Positions 43,107 through 51,254 of a stretch of 64,000 nt of DNA are shown one piece after another (positions within the stretch are counted from its first letter, which is position 1; each line of letters starts with the position of its first letter). Below the pieces are notes generated by a model. That model saw only the letters and a list, made by a program, of their open reading frames with translations, had not been told where the DNA came from and searched no databases. The stretch comes from Paenibacillus xylanilyticus (GTDB taxonomy: Bacteria; Bacillota; Bacilli; Paenibacillales; Paenibacillaceae), in contig NZ_JABMCB010000206.1 of the NCBI RefSeq assembly GCF_013359935.1, forward strand, positions 124,001 to 188,000. Reading direction: 5' to 3'. The position numbers were made by a program, and so were the translations under genes.

Positions 43107-43275
43107 GTGCGTTAAATGAATAGTGATGGAATCACAAGCAGAAGTCCGACTTCTCACCTGACCAACATTCACGTTGGCTGGTCAACGATCCCAATAATTT
43201 ATGAAGTGTATACTCATGAAGAATTGTGTTGATTACAGGGATGTCGGTAGCTTGACCGGCATCCCTTTTATTTTT
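43107..43275 (+). promoter_or_regulatory. L20-type ribosomal leader with attenuator
   Basis: The leader contains the block AGTCCGACTTCTCACCTGAC followed by CAACATTCACGTTGGCTGGTC, the pattern of Bacillales infC leaders, where ribosomal protein L20 binds and causes premature termination. The terminator is GGGATGTCGGT (43238-43248) paired with ACCGGCATCCC (43255-43265) and then a T-rich run. High free L20 would thus shut down the operon. Confidence 0.8.
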
Positions 43276-43313
43276 GTTTAACAGTATTCAAAATGACCTG
43301 GAGGTGGACGGTT

Positions 43314-43823
43314 ATTAGTAAAGATCACATGATTAATGATGAGATTCGGGCGAAGGAAGTACGCCTTGTCGGAGCTGAAGGAGAACAAATTGGGATCAAG
43401 CCCATTCGGGAAGCACTGCAAATGGCGATTGATCTGAACTTGGATCTGGTCAATGTGGCACCACAGGCTAAACCGCCGGTGTGCCGCATCATGGACTATG
43501 GCAAGTTCCGCTATGAGCAGCAAAAGAAAGACAAAGAAGCCCGTAAGAACCAGAAAATTGTTGACATTAAAGAAGTATGGTTCCGTTCCAATATTGAGGA
43601 GCACGATTATCAAACGAAGCTTCGTAATGTAGTTAAGTTTTTAAAAGAAGGCGACAAGGTTAAATGTTCTGTTCGTTATCGCGGACGTGAAATTGCGCAT
43701 GCCGCCATTGGTCAACGGATTCTGGAGCGCGTTAAGGTGGAGGTTGCAGAACTCTGCACCATCGAACGTCAACCGAAACTGGAAGGCCGCAGTATGATCA
43801 TGATTCTGGCTCCTAAAGCCTGA
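43314..43823 (+). CDS. infC: Translation initiation factor IF-3, probable ATT start
   Basis: A 169-residue IF-3 that binds the 30S subunit and checks start codons. The N-domain holds DEIRAKEVRLVGAEGEQIGI, then NVAPQAKPPVCRIMDYGKFR; the C-domain holds KIVDIKEVWFRSNIEEHDYQ and ends RQPKLEGRSMIMILAPK. The best ribosome site GGAGGTGG (43300-43307) is nine bases before ATT at 43314, giving MSKDHMINDEIR. An in-frame ATG at 43293 precedes the ribosome site and cannot use it. ATT starts of infC are known in E. coli and Bacillus and let IF-3 repress its own translation. Confidence 0.95.
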   Translation: MSKDHMINDEIRAKEVRLVGAEGEQIGIKPIREALQMAIDLNLDLVNVAPQAKPPVCRIMDYGKFRYEQQKKDKEARKNQKIVDIKEVWFRSNIEEHDYQTKLRNVVKFLKEGDKVKCSVRYRGREIAHAAIGQRILERVKVEVAELCTIERQPKLEGRSMIMILAPKA

Positions 43824-43847
43824 TAACATTGAAGGAGGAAACACAAA

Positions 43848-44051
43848 ATGCCTAAAATGAAAACACACAGCAGTTTGAAAGGACGCTTCAAAATTACCGG
43901 TTCCGGTAAAGTCCTTCGTTACAAAGCACACAAAAACCACTTGCTTTCCCACAAATCCAAACGTGCTAAGCGCGTTCTGAACGGTAACCCAGTAATGGCA
44001 GCCGGGGACGTAAGACGTTTGAAACAAGGTTTGGCTAACTTGAAAGGCTAA
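43848..44051 (+). CDS. rpmI: 50S ribosomal protein L35
   Basis: A 67-residue basic protein beginning MPKMKTHSSLKGRFKITGSG, with HKNHLLSHKSKRAKRVLNG, the standard L35 sequence. GAAGGAGGAA precedes the ATG, 24 bp after infC. It is the second gene of the infC operon. Confidence 0.98.
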   Translation: MPKMKTHSSLKGRFKITGSGKVLRYKAHKNHLLSHKSKRAKRVLNGNPVMAAGDVRRLKQGLANLKG

Positions 44052-44069
44052 ATTTAAAATTAGTACATT

Positions 44070-44108
44070 CCGTATGGGGGATCGGCTACGGCCGTACACA
44101 TACCACGG
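44070..44108 (+). other. Hairpin in the rpmI-rplT spacer
   Basis: CCGTATG (44070-44076) faces CATAC-CACGG (44099-44108), with an inner CGGC/GCCG pairing. No T-run follows. It could be an RNase processing point or a second L20 contact; sequence alone does not decide. Confidence 0.4.
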
Positions 44109-44141
44109 ATACATTTATATTTATTTGGGAGGTTCTTTAAT

Positions 44142-44501
44142 ATGGCAAGAGTAAAAGGCGGTTTTGTAGTACGTCGTCGTCATAAAAAGGTTTTGAAACT
44201 GGCTAGAGGTTATTTCGGTTCCAAACACCGCATTTTTAAAACAGCTAACGAGCAAGTAATGAAATCCCTGGTTTACGCATACCGTGACCGTCGCAACACA
44301 AAACGTAACTTCCGCAGACTGTGGATCGTTCGTATTAACGCAGCAGCACGTCAAAACGGTTTGTCTTACAACAAACTGATCCATGGATTGAAACTTGCTG
44401 GAGTGGACATGAACCGCAAAATGTTGGCTGATCTGGCCGTTAACGACATCAATGCGTTCAACTCTTTGGCTACTGTAGCTAAAGGCAAAATCAACGCTTA
44501 A
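44142..44501 (+). CDS. rplT: 50S ribosomal protein L20
   Basis: A 119-residue protein with MARVKGGFVVRRRHKKVLKL and GYFGSKHRIFKTANEQVMKS at the start, and GLSYNKLIHGLKLAGVDMNR in the globular part; a standard L20. It assembles early into the 50S subunit and, by family knowledge, represses this operon through the leader. GGGAGG precedes the ATG. A strong terminator follows. Confidence 0.98.
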   Translation: MARVKGGFVVRRRHKKVLKLARGYFGSKHRIFKTANEQVMKSLVYAYRDRRNTKRNFRRLWIVRINAAARQNGLSYNKLIHGLKLAGVDMNRKMLADLAVNDINAFNSLATVAKGKINA

Positions 44502-44513
44502 ATTGTATTATGC

Positions 44514-44543
44514 AAGCCGCCGTACCTTATGGCGGCTTTTTTC
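44514..44543 (+). terminator. Terminator of infC-rpmI-rplT
   Basis: AAGCCGCC (44514-44521) pairs with GGCGGCTT (44531-44538), followed by T4. Confidence 0.9.
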
Positions 44544-45057
44544 ACGCCAGAAAGCGCCGGACGAATACAGTGTGGTCCGAGAGGACAAACTTAGATTGGA
44601 TGCGGTTGACAGCTATCAGACCACTGGCAGATACATAAAAACCGAACGGTCATATAATGCAAATGAAAACTAGGAGTTACTGGTTATTGGTGATAATGAT
44701 GGTATAATTTTGTTATATAACATCACATCGTTGTAACGTTAGTGTGTTAAACCGCTAAAATTTTAAGCGTTTTCAACAATAAAAGACTAAAAATATGTGA
44801 TTTTTGGTCATGAAACATCTGGATTTTAACACTGGTTGAATGTATAATCACCTCTAGTAGGCAAGTCCTAAACATTTCTCTCCTAGTCATAATGTTCGGT
44901 TTTTCGGCTGATGATCCGGTAAAGTTAAGACGTGAATGTGCTCTTTATGTCGAAGAAACCATACATTCCGCTTGAAAATGATATCTGACATCTGTTCATC
45001 GTTCACTATCGACCTGGGTAGGAATTAGGTATATATCATTAAGGGGGAACAAGAGAA
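44544..45057 (+). other. Long upstream region of the BMP lipoprotein gene
   Basis: No gene is visible. Three TATAAT hexamers occur (44653-44658, 44703-44708 with a TG extension, and 44843-44848), so the gene may have several promoters and a leader of about 200 bases or more. I looked for the purine riboswitch core expected upstream of nucleobase genes and did not find it. Confidence 0.45.
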
Positions 45058-46098
45058 ATGAAAAAGATGCTCAGCTTGTCTTTGGTCATGTTGCTGGCAG
45101 TTTCGGTAATGCTCGCAGGTTGCGGAAGCAAACCAAAGGAAGAAACAAATGCCGGAGGAACTACAGGTGGAGAATCCACTGAAGCAAAATCCGATTTGCA
45201 GATCGGTATGGTTACTGACGTAGGTGGCGTAAACGACAAATCCTTTAACCAATCCGCATGGGAAGCCCTGCAGGCAACTGAAACTGAAACAGGTACTGCT
45301 GTAAAATACCTGCAAAGTAAATCTGATGAAGAGTACATTCCTAACCTGAACGAGTTCGTTAAAGGCGGATATGACCTGACTTGGGGTATCGGTTTCCAAT
45401 TGGCTGATGCAATCAAAACGGTTGCTGACCAAAACCCTGATTCCAAACTGGCGATCATCGACAGTGTCGTTGATTCTCCTAACGTTAAATCCGTAACATT
45501 TGCTGAAGAGCAAGGTTCCTTCTTGGTTGGCGTTGTTGCCGGTCTGACTACAAAAACGAACAAAATCGGTTTTGTTGGCGGAATGGACAGCCCACTGATC
45601 AAGAAATTTGAAGTTGGTTTCAGAGAAGGCGTTAAAGCAGTTAACCCTGACGCTGAGTTGATCTCCAACTATACAGGTGCATTCGACAAACCAGACCTTG
45701 GTAAAGCAGCAGCTGCTACAATCTACAACCAAGGCGCGGATATCATTTTCCACTCTTCCGGTGCTACAGGTAACGGCGTGTTCAACGAAGCTATTGCCCG
45801 TAAAAAACAAGGACAAGATGTTTGGGTAATCGGTGTGGACAAAGACCAATCCCTTGAGTTCGGTGACGATGTTACCCTGACTTCCATGATCAAAAAAGTT
45901 GACGAAGCAGTTAAGAAAGTAAACCAAGAAGTTATCGACGGCACATTTGCTGGCGGTTCCGAAAACCTGACTCTGAAAGAGAACGGTGTAGGTATTGCTG
46001 ATACTTCTACAAAAAATGTTTCTGCTGACATCCTTGCTAAAGTAGACGAATACAAAGAAAAAATCATCAACGGCGAAATCAAAGTACCTACAGAGTAA
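45058..46098 (+). CDS. BMP-family nucleoside-binding lipoprotein
   Basis: A 346-residue lipoprotein. The signal peptide MKKMLSLSLVMLLAVSVMLA ends in the lipobox LAGC with Cys22; a Gly/Thr/Glu linker follows. The BMP domain starts IGMVTDVGGVNDKSFNQSAW and has GFQLADAIKTVA, KIGFVGGMDSPLIKKFEVGF and ADIIFHSSGATGNGVFNEA. This is the BmpA/Med/NupN class that binds purine or other nucleosides outside the membrane. Codon use is strongly biased, suggesting high expression. GGGGGAAC precedes the ATG. It feeds the ATPase and permeases that follow. Confidence 0.95.
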   Translation: MKKMLSLSLVMLLAVSVMLAGCGSKPKEETNAGGTTGGESTEAKSDLQIGMVTDVGGVNDKSFNQSAWEALQATETETGTAVKYLQSKSDEEYIPNLNEFVKGGYDLTWGIGFQLADAIKTVADQNPDSKLAIIDSVVDSPNVKSVTFAEEQGSFLVGVVAGLTTKTNKIGFVGGMDSPLIKKFEVGFREGVKAVNPDAELISNYTGAFDKPDLGKAAAATIYNQGADIIFHSSGATGNGVFNEAIARKKQGQDVWVIGVDKDQSLEFGDDVTLTSMIKKVDEAVKKVNQEVIDGTFAGGSENLTLKENGVGIADTSTKNVSADILAKVDEYKEKIINGEIKVPTE

Positions 46099-46431
46099 TT
46101 CGCCTGCGAATTGAATAATCACAGGGCCGGTCTTGACCGGCCTTATGATTGTCAGGATAGGAAAATTTGCTCAGGCCATCATAACATTTGTACGTTGTTT
46201 TATAAGATGCTTGTTGGAAACCTTCCAAATGCAGAATCAATGTTTTAGCAATATGCTCCGTAAGGAGCTTTTCTTAAGATTATGGAATTTATACGTTTCA
46301 GCTGAGCTGAATGGATTCGATAATCTCAAGAAAAATAACCGCAATCGCGGTCTTTTCCCTTGAACATACGTCGATAGGACGTTTTTCTTACGTTTACGGA
46401 ACCACACTATATCAGTTATAAGGGTGATTAC
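46099..46431 (+). other. Spacer with four hairpins between BMP and ATPase genes
   Basis: The first hairpin is GGCCGGT-CTTG-ACCGGCC (46125-46142) with a weak T tail. Three miniature hairpins follow, each with a 5-bp stem and a T-rich tail: GCTCC-GTAA-GGAGC-TTTT (46255-46272), ACCGC-AATC-GCGGT-CTTTT (46338-46356) and ACGTC-GATAG-GACGT-TTTT (46368-46386). They may lower transcription into the ATPase gene relative to the binding protein. No gene is seen. Confidence 0.65.
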
Positions 46432-47970
46432 ATGGGTGCAGCAACCCCCGTCGTTGAGTTAAAACAAATCACGAAGCGTTTTCCAGGCATTGTTGCCAAC
46501 GACGCCATCAGCCTTCAGCTTCGTAAAGGCGAGATTCATGCCCTGCTGGGCGAAAACGGCGCTGGTAAGTCAACGTTGATGAATATTGTATTTGGTCTCT
46601 ATCAGCCAGATGAAGGTTCCATTGAAGTGAATGGCAAGCCTGTCATGATCGACAGCCCTAACAAAGCAATCGAACTGGGTATCGGCATGGTGCATCAGCA
46701 CTTTAAGCTTGTACAGCCGTTCACGGTAACAGAGAACATTATTTTGGGATCTGAACCAACGAAAGGTCTCAACATTAACTATAAAAAAGCGGCTGCCGAA
46801 GTGCAGCGTTTATCCGAGCAATACGGACTCAAAGTGAATCCGCATGCCAAAATTCATGATATTTCTGTCGGCATGCAGCAGCGCGTTGAAATTGTAAAAA
46901 CGTTGTACCGCGGTGCTGACATCCTGATCTTTGATGAACCAACGGCTGTTTTGACTCCTCAGGAGATCAAGGAACTGATGGTCATCATGAAAAAGCTCGT
47001 CGCCGAAGGCAAATCCATCATTTTGATTACGCATAAGCTGAAAGAAATCATGGAGATCTCCGATACGGTCACCATTATTCGTCGCGGAAAAGTGATCGAT
47101 TCTGTAAAGACGTCGGAAACGAATCCCAATGAGCTTGCCGAAAAAATGGTTGGGCGTAATGTTACGTTCAAGGTGGATAAAAAACCGGCTACACCTGGAG
47201 CCAACGTGCTTGAAGTCAGTAAACTGACTGCCAAGAACAAAGAAGGTATTTCCGTCCTGAATGAACTGAATCTGAATGTTCGTGCAGGTGAAATTTTGGG
47301 CATCGCGGGCGTTGATGGTAACGGGCAGAGTGAACTGATTGAAGCCCTGACCGGATTGCGTAAGGTAGATAGCGGATCAATCCGTCTGCAAGGGAAAGAA
47401 TTGTCCAACCATTCGCCGCGTCATATTTCGGAATCGGGAGTAGGTCATATCCCGGAAGACAGACATAAACACGGATTGGTTCTGGATTTCTCTGTCAGTG
47501 AAAATATCGTTTTGGAATCTTATTATAAATCTCCTTACACGCGTAAAGGATTCCTTAATTTCGATGCGATTAAAAAGCAGGCAAAGCGTCTTGTTGAGGC
47601 GTTTGATGTGCGGACACCTAGCATTGAAACGAAAGCACGTTCTTTGTCAGGGGGTAACCAGCAGAAGGCAATCATTGCACGGGAAGTCGATAAGAACCCG
47701 GAACTGCTTATTGCGGCTCAGCCAACGCGTGGCTTGGACGTAGGTGCTATTGAGTTTGTCCAGAAACAGTTGATTGCTCAGCGTGATCAAGGAAAGGCGG
47801 TACTGCTCATTTCCTTCGAGCTCGATGAAATTATTAACGTTTCGGATCGGATTGCTGTCATTTATGAGGGCCAGATCGTCGGTGAGGTGCTGCCGGAAGA
47901 AACGAATGACAGGGAGCTCGGCTTGATGATGGCGGGCAGCACCCAAAAGAGAGGTACTGTACATGAGTAA
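46432..47970 (+). CDS. Nucleoside ABC transporter ATP-binding protein (NupO-like)
   Basis: A 512-residue protein with two ABC domains, like sugar ATPases of the CUT2 class and NupO/YufO. Domain 1: LLGENGAGKSTLMNIVFGLY (Walker A, near residue 40), DISVGMQQRVEIVKTLYRGA (signature) and LIFDEPTAVLTPQE (Walker B). Domain 2: GIAGVDGNGQSELIEALTGL (degenerate Walker A), SLSGGNQQKAIIAREVD (signature) and AQPTRGLD instead of DEP, so the second site is probably weak. It energises import of the nucleoside held by the BMP lipoprotein. The gene overlaps the next by eight bases. Confidence 0.95.
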   Translation: MGAATPVVELKQITKRFPGIVANDAISLQLRKGEIHALLGENGAGKSTLMNIVFGLYQPDEGSIEVNGKPVMIDSPNKAIELGIGMVHQHFKLVQPFTVTENIILGSEPTKGLNINYKKAAAEVQRLSEQYGLKVNPHAKIHDISVGMQQRVEIVKTLYRGADILIFDEPTAVLTPQEIKELMVIMKKLVAEGKSIILITHKLKEIMEISDTVTIIRRGKVIDSVKTSETNPNELAEKMVGRNVTFKVDKKPATPGANVLEVSKLTAKNKEGISVLNELNLNVRAGEILGIAGVDGNGQSELIEALTGLRKVDSGSIRLQGKELSNHSPRHISESGVGHIPEDRHKHGLVLDFSVSENIVLESYYKSPYTRKGFLNFDAIKKQAKRLVEAFDVRTPSIETKARSLSGGNQQKAIIAREVDKNPELLIAAQPTRGLDVGAIEFVQKQLIAQRDQGKAVLLISFELDEIINVSDRIAVIYEGQIVGEVLPEETNDRELGLMMAGSTQKRGTVHE

Positions 47971-49042
47971 AGTATTGAAATGGTTTACCCGTGATTCCTT
48001 TATTCTGCCTATTGTTGCGATCCTTATGGGATTGATCTTGGGCGGTATCGTCATGCTAATTGGAGGATACAACCCCATTGAAGCGTATGGCGCACTGTTT
48101 AAAAAGGTCTTTGGTGACATGTACAACTTCGGAGAAGCCGTACGTGAGATGACGCCGCTCATCATGACCGGTCTTGCGTTTGCTTTTGCGTCCCGTGCGG
48201 GACTGTTTAATATCGGTGGGGAAGGACAATTTCTCGTTGGTATGACAGCAGCTACATTTGTGGGGGTTAAATTCGCAGGTCTTCCGATCTATATTCATGC
48301 TCCACTGGCACTGATTGCTGGTGCAGTATTCGGTGGTCTGTGGGCAGCGATTGCGGGTTATTTGAAGGCCGCTCGCGGAGTGAACGAAGTTATCAGCAGT
48401 ATTATGCTGAACTGGATCGGTCTGTATTTGGCTAACCTGATTGTACGCCAGTTTTTGCTGCTTCAAGGGGAGAACCGTTCAGTCGATATCAGTGAATCAG
48501 CTTCTATCAGTTTGACTTGGTTATCCGAACTCATGGGCAATTCCCGTGTTCACATGGGAACATTGATCGCCCTGGTTATGGCTGTGCTCTTTTATATCTA
48601 CATGTGGAAAACCAAGCAAGGATATGAAATCCGTGCTGTAGGTTACAACCCGAATGCGGCTGAGTATGCAGGTATGCATGTCAATCGTAATATCGTAAAA
48701 GCTATGTTTATCAGTGGTATGCTTGCAGGTCTTGGTGGAGCTTTCCAGGTGCTTGGCGTATTCCAGTACCAGACAGTAATGTCGGGATCTCCAGGAACAG
48801 GTTTTGACGGCATTGCCGTTGCCTTGATTGGTTTGAACCATCCGTTTGGTGTGCTCCTGGGAGCGTTGTTGTTTGGTACGCTTACCTATGGATCTGCTGG
48901 TATGAGTTTTGCTGCGGACGTACCGCCGGAGATTATTCGGATTGTAATTGGATCGATTATCTTCTTCATTGCGGCACAAGGCATCGTGCGCTGGGTACTT
49001 AAACCGTTCTATTCCAAGCGCAAGAAAGAGAAGGTGTTGTAG
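47963..49042 (+). CDS. Nucleoside ABC transporter permease (NupP-like)
   Basis: A 359-residue membrane protein of the BPD_transp_2 family with about ten segments. GLAFAFASRAGLFNIGGEGQ (about residues 71-90) and AARGVNEVISSIMLNWIGLY (about 138-157) are conserved blocks of this class, and VGYNPNAAEYAGMHV with ISGMLAGLGGAFQVLG is the coupling region. The start codon lies within the end of the ATPase gene, and the next permease begins at the base after its stop codon. Substrate: purine or pyrimidine nucleosides, by family. Confidence 0.94.
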   Translation: MSKVLKWFTRDSFILPIVAILMGLILGGIVMLIGGYNPIEAYGALFKKVFGDMYNFGEAVREMTPLIMTGLAFAFASRAGLFNIGGEGQFLVGMTAATFVGVKFAGLPIYIHAPLALIAGAVFGGLWAAIAGYLKAARGVNEVISSIMLNWIGLYLANLIVRQFLLLQGENRSVDISESASISLTWLSELMGNSRVHMGTLIALVMAVLFYIYMWKTKQGYEIRAVGYNPNAAEYAGMHVNRNIVKAMFISGMLAGLGGAFQVLGVFQYQTVMSGSPGTGFDGIAVALIGLNHPFGVLLGALLFGTLTYGSAGMSFAADVPPEIIRIVIGSIIFFIAAQGIVRWVLKPFYSKRKKEKVL

Positions 49043-50005
49043 ATGGACTTGTTGACAATTGGGCAAATTATCAATACGACGCTTGTCTTTGCTACCGCAT
49101 TGATTTTTGCTTCCCTTGGCGGGATATTCTCAGAGAAATCCGGTGTAACTAACCTGGGACTCGAAGGTTTTATGGTCTTCGGTGCATTTGCAGCCGGGAT
49201 CGGGGCGCACTATGCCCAAGAAGCAGGTATGGGTGGTACAACATCTGCCTGGATGGGTGTTTTGGTTGCTGTGGCATTGGGCGTGCTGGTATCTCTTATT
49301 CACGCCGTTGCGTCGATTACGTTTAAGGCAGACCAGATTATCAGTGGTATTGTTATCAACTTCCTGGCAGCAGGAAGTACGCTATATTTGGTTAAATTGC
49401 TGTTCGAAGGTTCAGGAGACTCGCCTTTGGTACAGGGCTTCAGCAAATTTGATGTGCCGCTCCTGAAGGATATTCCTTTGCTCGGAGAAGCGTTGTTTAA
49501 GAACGTCTACCCAACAACATATTTGGCGATTATTCTAGTGTTCCTGACGTATTATGTACTCTTCAAAACGCCATTTGGACTTCGTCTGCGTTCTGTGGGT
49601 GAACACCCGAGTGCAGCCGATACTGTAGGTGTGAAGGTTCGTCGCTATCGCTATGTTGGCGTAATGATCAGTGGTGCACTTGCGGCTATTGGTGGTGCTG
49701 CTATCACACTGACAACAACAGGCACGTTTTCACATAATACGGTTTCCGGTCAAGGATACATTGCAATTGCGGCCATGATATTTGGTAAATGGAATCCAAT
49801 CGGAGCTTTCGGTGCTGCTGTATTCTTTGGATTTTCACAAGCGATCCGAAATTATGTGCAGTTGTTCGAGTGGTCTCAAAGTATTCCCCAGGAAATTATT
49901 TATATGCTGCCATATCTTCTCACGATTATCGTGCTTATCGCGGCAGTCGGGCGTTCTTCTGCTCCGTCTGCACTCGGCGAACCATACGATCCGGGGAAAA
50001 GGTAA
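49043..50005 (+). CDS. Nucleoside ABC transporter permease (NupQ-like)
   Basis: A 320-residue second permease of the same family. FASLGGIFSEKSGVTNLGLE (about residues 22-41) and LRSVGEHPSAADTVGVKVRR (about 183-202) match NupQ-type subunits, and IAIAAMIFGKWNPIGAFGAA follows. It is coupled to the first permease with no gap. A terminator follows at 50046-50078, so the importer unit is complete with BMP protein, ATPase and two permeases. Confidence 0.94.
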   Translation: MDLLTIGQIINTTLVFATALIFASLGGIFSEKSGVTNLGLEGFMVFGAFAAGIGAHYAQEAGMGGTTSAWMGVLVAVALGVLVSLIHAVASITFKADQIISGIVINFLAAGSTLYLVKLLFEGSGDSPLVQGFSKFDVPLLKDIPLLGEALFKNVYPTTYLAIILVFLTYYVLFKTPFGLRLRSVGEHPSAADTVGVKVRRYRYVGVMISGALAAIGGAAITLTTTGTFSHNTVSGQGYIAIAAMIFGKWNPIGAFGAAVFFGFSQAIRNYVQLFEWSQSIPQEIIYMLPYLLTIIVLIAAVGRSSAPSALGEPYDPGKR

Positions 50006-50045
50006 GACAAGCAATCGATTAAATTTTTTAACAAGTTTTATAGAG

Positions 50046-50078
50046 AAAAGGGTCCGCTGCGTGCGGCCCCTTTTTTTT
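50046..50078 (+). terminator. Terminator of the nucleoside importer operon
   Basis: AAAAGGG-t-CCGC pairs with GCGG-c-CCCTTTT around TGCGT, with one mismatch, running directly into T8. Confidence 0.85.
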
Positions 50079-50213
50079 GCTGTCTAACAAGCTATTTTCT
50101 CAAATCAGAGTGTTAGGTAGAATACCCATATTTTTTAGTAGGGACAAAGAAACAGGCGAAGAAGGTCTTGGACGAATACACTGTTTTGAATGATCCGAGG
50201 AGGAGGGGAAAGT

Positions 50214-50594
50214 ATGAAACAACATGTTACGCGTCGTGAAGCGGTGAAATTCATAGGCAAAAATATCGTTGCGGTGAAAAAAGACGGCACTCGGGTTACG
50301 GGTAAGCTGTTGAAAGTATCCGGTAATAAATTAGTGCTAAAGCGCATGGATGGTAAAAAAGTGCGCACAAAGGCTATTTTGCCACTGGTATTGTTTGATC
50401 TGCTCGCTATTGCTACACTGCCTTATGCTTATGGTCCTGGCCCTGGATTCGGTCCCGGATATGGACCTGGACCGAAACATGGCCCTGGATATGGTCCAGG
50501 CTACGGACCGGGATATGGACCTGGCGGCGGCTTTGGCCCTGGCCCTGGATTCGGCCCTTATGGTCCGGGTCCACGTCCACCAGGGTTTTTCTAG
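50214..50594 (+). CDS. Small beta-barrel-like protein with GPGYGPG repeats
   Basis: A 126-residue protein in two parts. Residues 1-58 (VKFIGKNIVAVKKDGTRVTG, then KLLKVSGNKLVLKRMDGKK) look like an LSm/SH3-type small barrel. A short hydrophobic stretch ILPLVLFDLLAIATLPYA follows. Then about 50 residues of repeats GPGYGPGP, GPGYGPGY and GPGFGP with no charges other than one KH. Such tails are seen in spore-coat-like or surface proteins of Bacillales; the role here is unknown. The ATG at 50214 follows AGGAGGGG. The gene stands alone. Confidence 0.8.
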   Translation: MKQHVTRREAVKFIGKNIVAVKKDGTRVTGKLLKVSGNKLVLKRMDGKKVRTKAILPLVLFDLLAIATLPYAYGPGPGFGPGYGPGPKHGPGYGPGYGPGYGPGGGFGPGPGFGPYGPGPRPPGFF

Positions 50595-50600
50595 GCCATT

Positions 50601-51047
50601 CTACAATGTTTTTTCCATCTCGTAACAGCGGCTTATCATAATATAACGAACGGTACTGTAACCATTTTTTTGATAAAATTGCAGTCCCTTCATGTTGCCT
50701 TCGTCGACCATCACTTTGGATCTTTTACAACCCCGCGATGCAGCGAAGTTTTCGGCCTTTTGCAGCAAAGTCTGCCCGTACCGTTTGCGCTGCTCCTTCG
50801 TAGCCACAGCCATCATATCCACATATAACAGCTCGCCATGCATGAGAAAATGAACAAAAGCAACAGCCTCTTTATTCGGCTCCGGCGAGATTACAAAGGT
50901 CATGCCCCTGTTCATTCGCAGGGGTATATCCTTGCGTATTTTGTTGATTTCATTTGTACTCATATGGGAAAGAGGAACAAGTTGTGAGTCAATTAAACTC
51001 ATGATGGCCCCATCATCCAGCCTCGATTTGCGTTGCCGAATCACCAT
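50601..51047 (-). CDS. GNAT-family N-acetyltransferase
   Basis: A 148-residue GNAT protein. VDMMAVATKEQRKRYGQTLL (about residues 75-94) is motif A and EGNMKGLQFYQKNGYSTV is motif B. The N-terminus MVIRQRKSRLDDGAIMSLID is the usual first strand and helix. I use the ATG at 51047, which has AAAGGAG seven bases upstream; the longer open frame runs into the gap before the ilv leader. It is convergent with the Gly/Pro-repeat gene six bases away. The substrate is unknown. Confidence 0.88.
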   Translation of the reverse strand: MVIRQRKSRLDDGAIMSLIDSQLVPLSHMSTNEINKIRKDIPLRMNRGMTFVISPEPNKEAVAFVHFLMHGELLYVDMMAVATKEQRKRYGQTLLQKAENFAASRGCKRSKVMVDEGNMKGLQFYQKNGYSTVRYIMISRCYEMEKTL

Positions 51048-51200
51048 GCGTATTCTCCTTTCAGGACCAGTCGTGCTGCTCGTATATCCTATGCCTGCAG
51101 CAAGAGAAAAGGTGACTGTATGAAGTGCAGGGAATGGGGATACGGTAAGAATCAAAGTAGTGTGATGGAAGAAGTTTAAAATTTTTATCTGAATCAGGTA

Positions 51201-51230
51201 TTGACTTATCGGTTAGAGGAATCATATAAT
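51201..51230 (+). promoter_or_regulatory. Promoter of the ilv operon
   Basis: TTGACT (51201-51206), 18-base spacer, TATAAT (51225-51230). The start near 51237 gives a leader of about 410 bases that contains the T-box. Confidence 0.8.
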
Positions 51231-51254
51231 GTTCCTAACATTTAACGAGAATAT

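Noticed and set aside
44544..45057. Purine riboswitch ahead of the nucleoside importer
   Set aside because: The conserved core sequences of the purine aptamer were not found.
45025..46122. 365-codon open frame on the minus strand opposite the BMP lipoprotein gene
   Set aside because: It is the mirror of a highly codon-biased gene, with no ribosome site or protein-like composition (excess Cys, Phe and Ser).
51160..51200. CodY-like AT-rich motif upstream of the ilv promoter
   Set aside because: AATTTTTATCTGAAT only loosely resembles AATTTTCWGAAAATT; spacing of the two halves is wrong.
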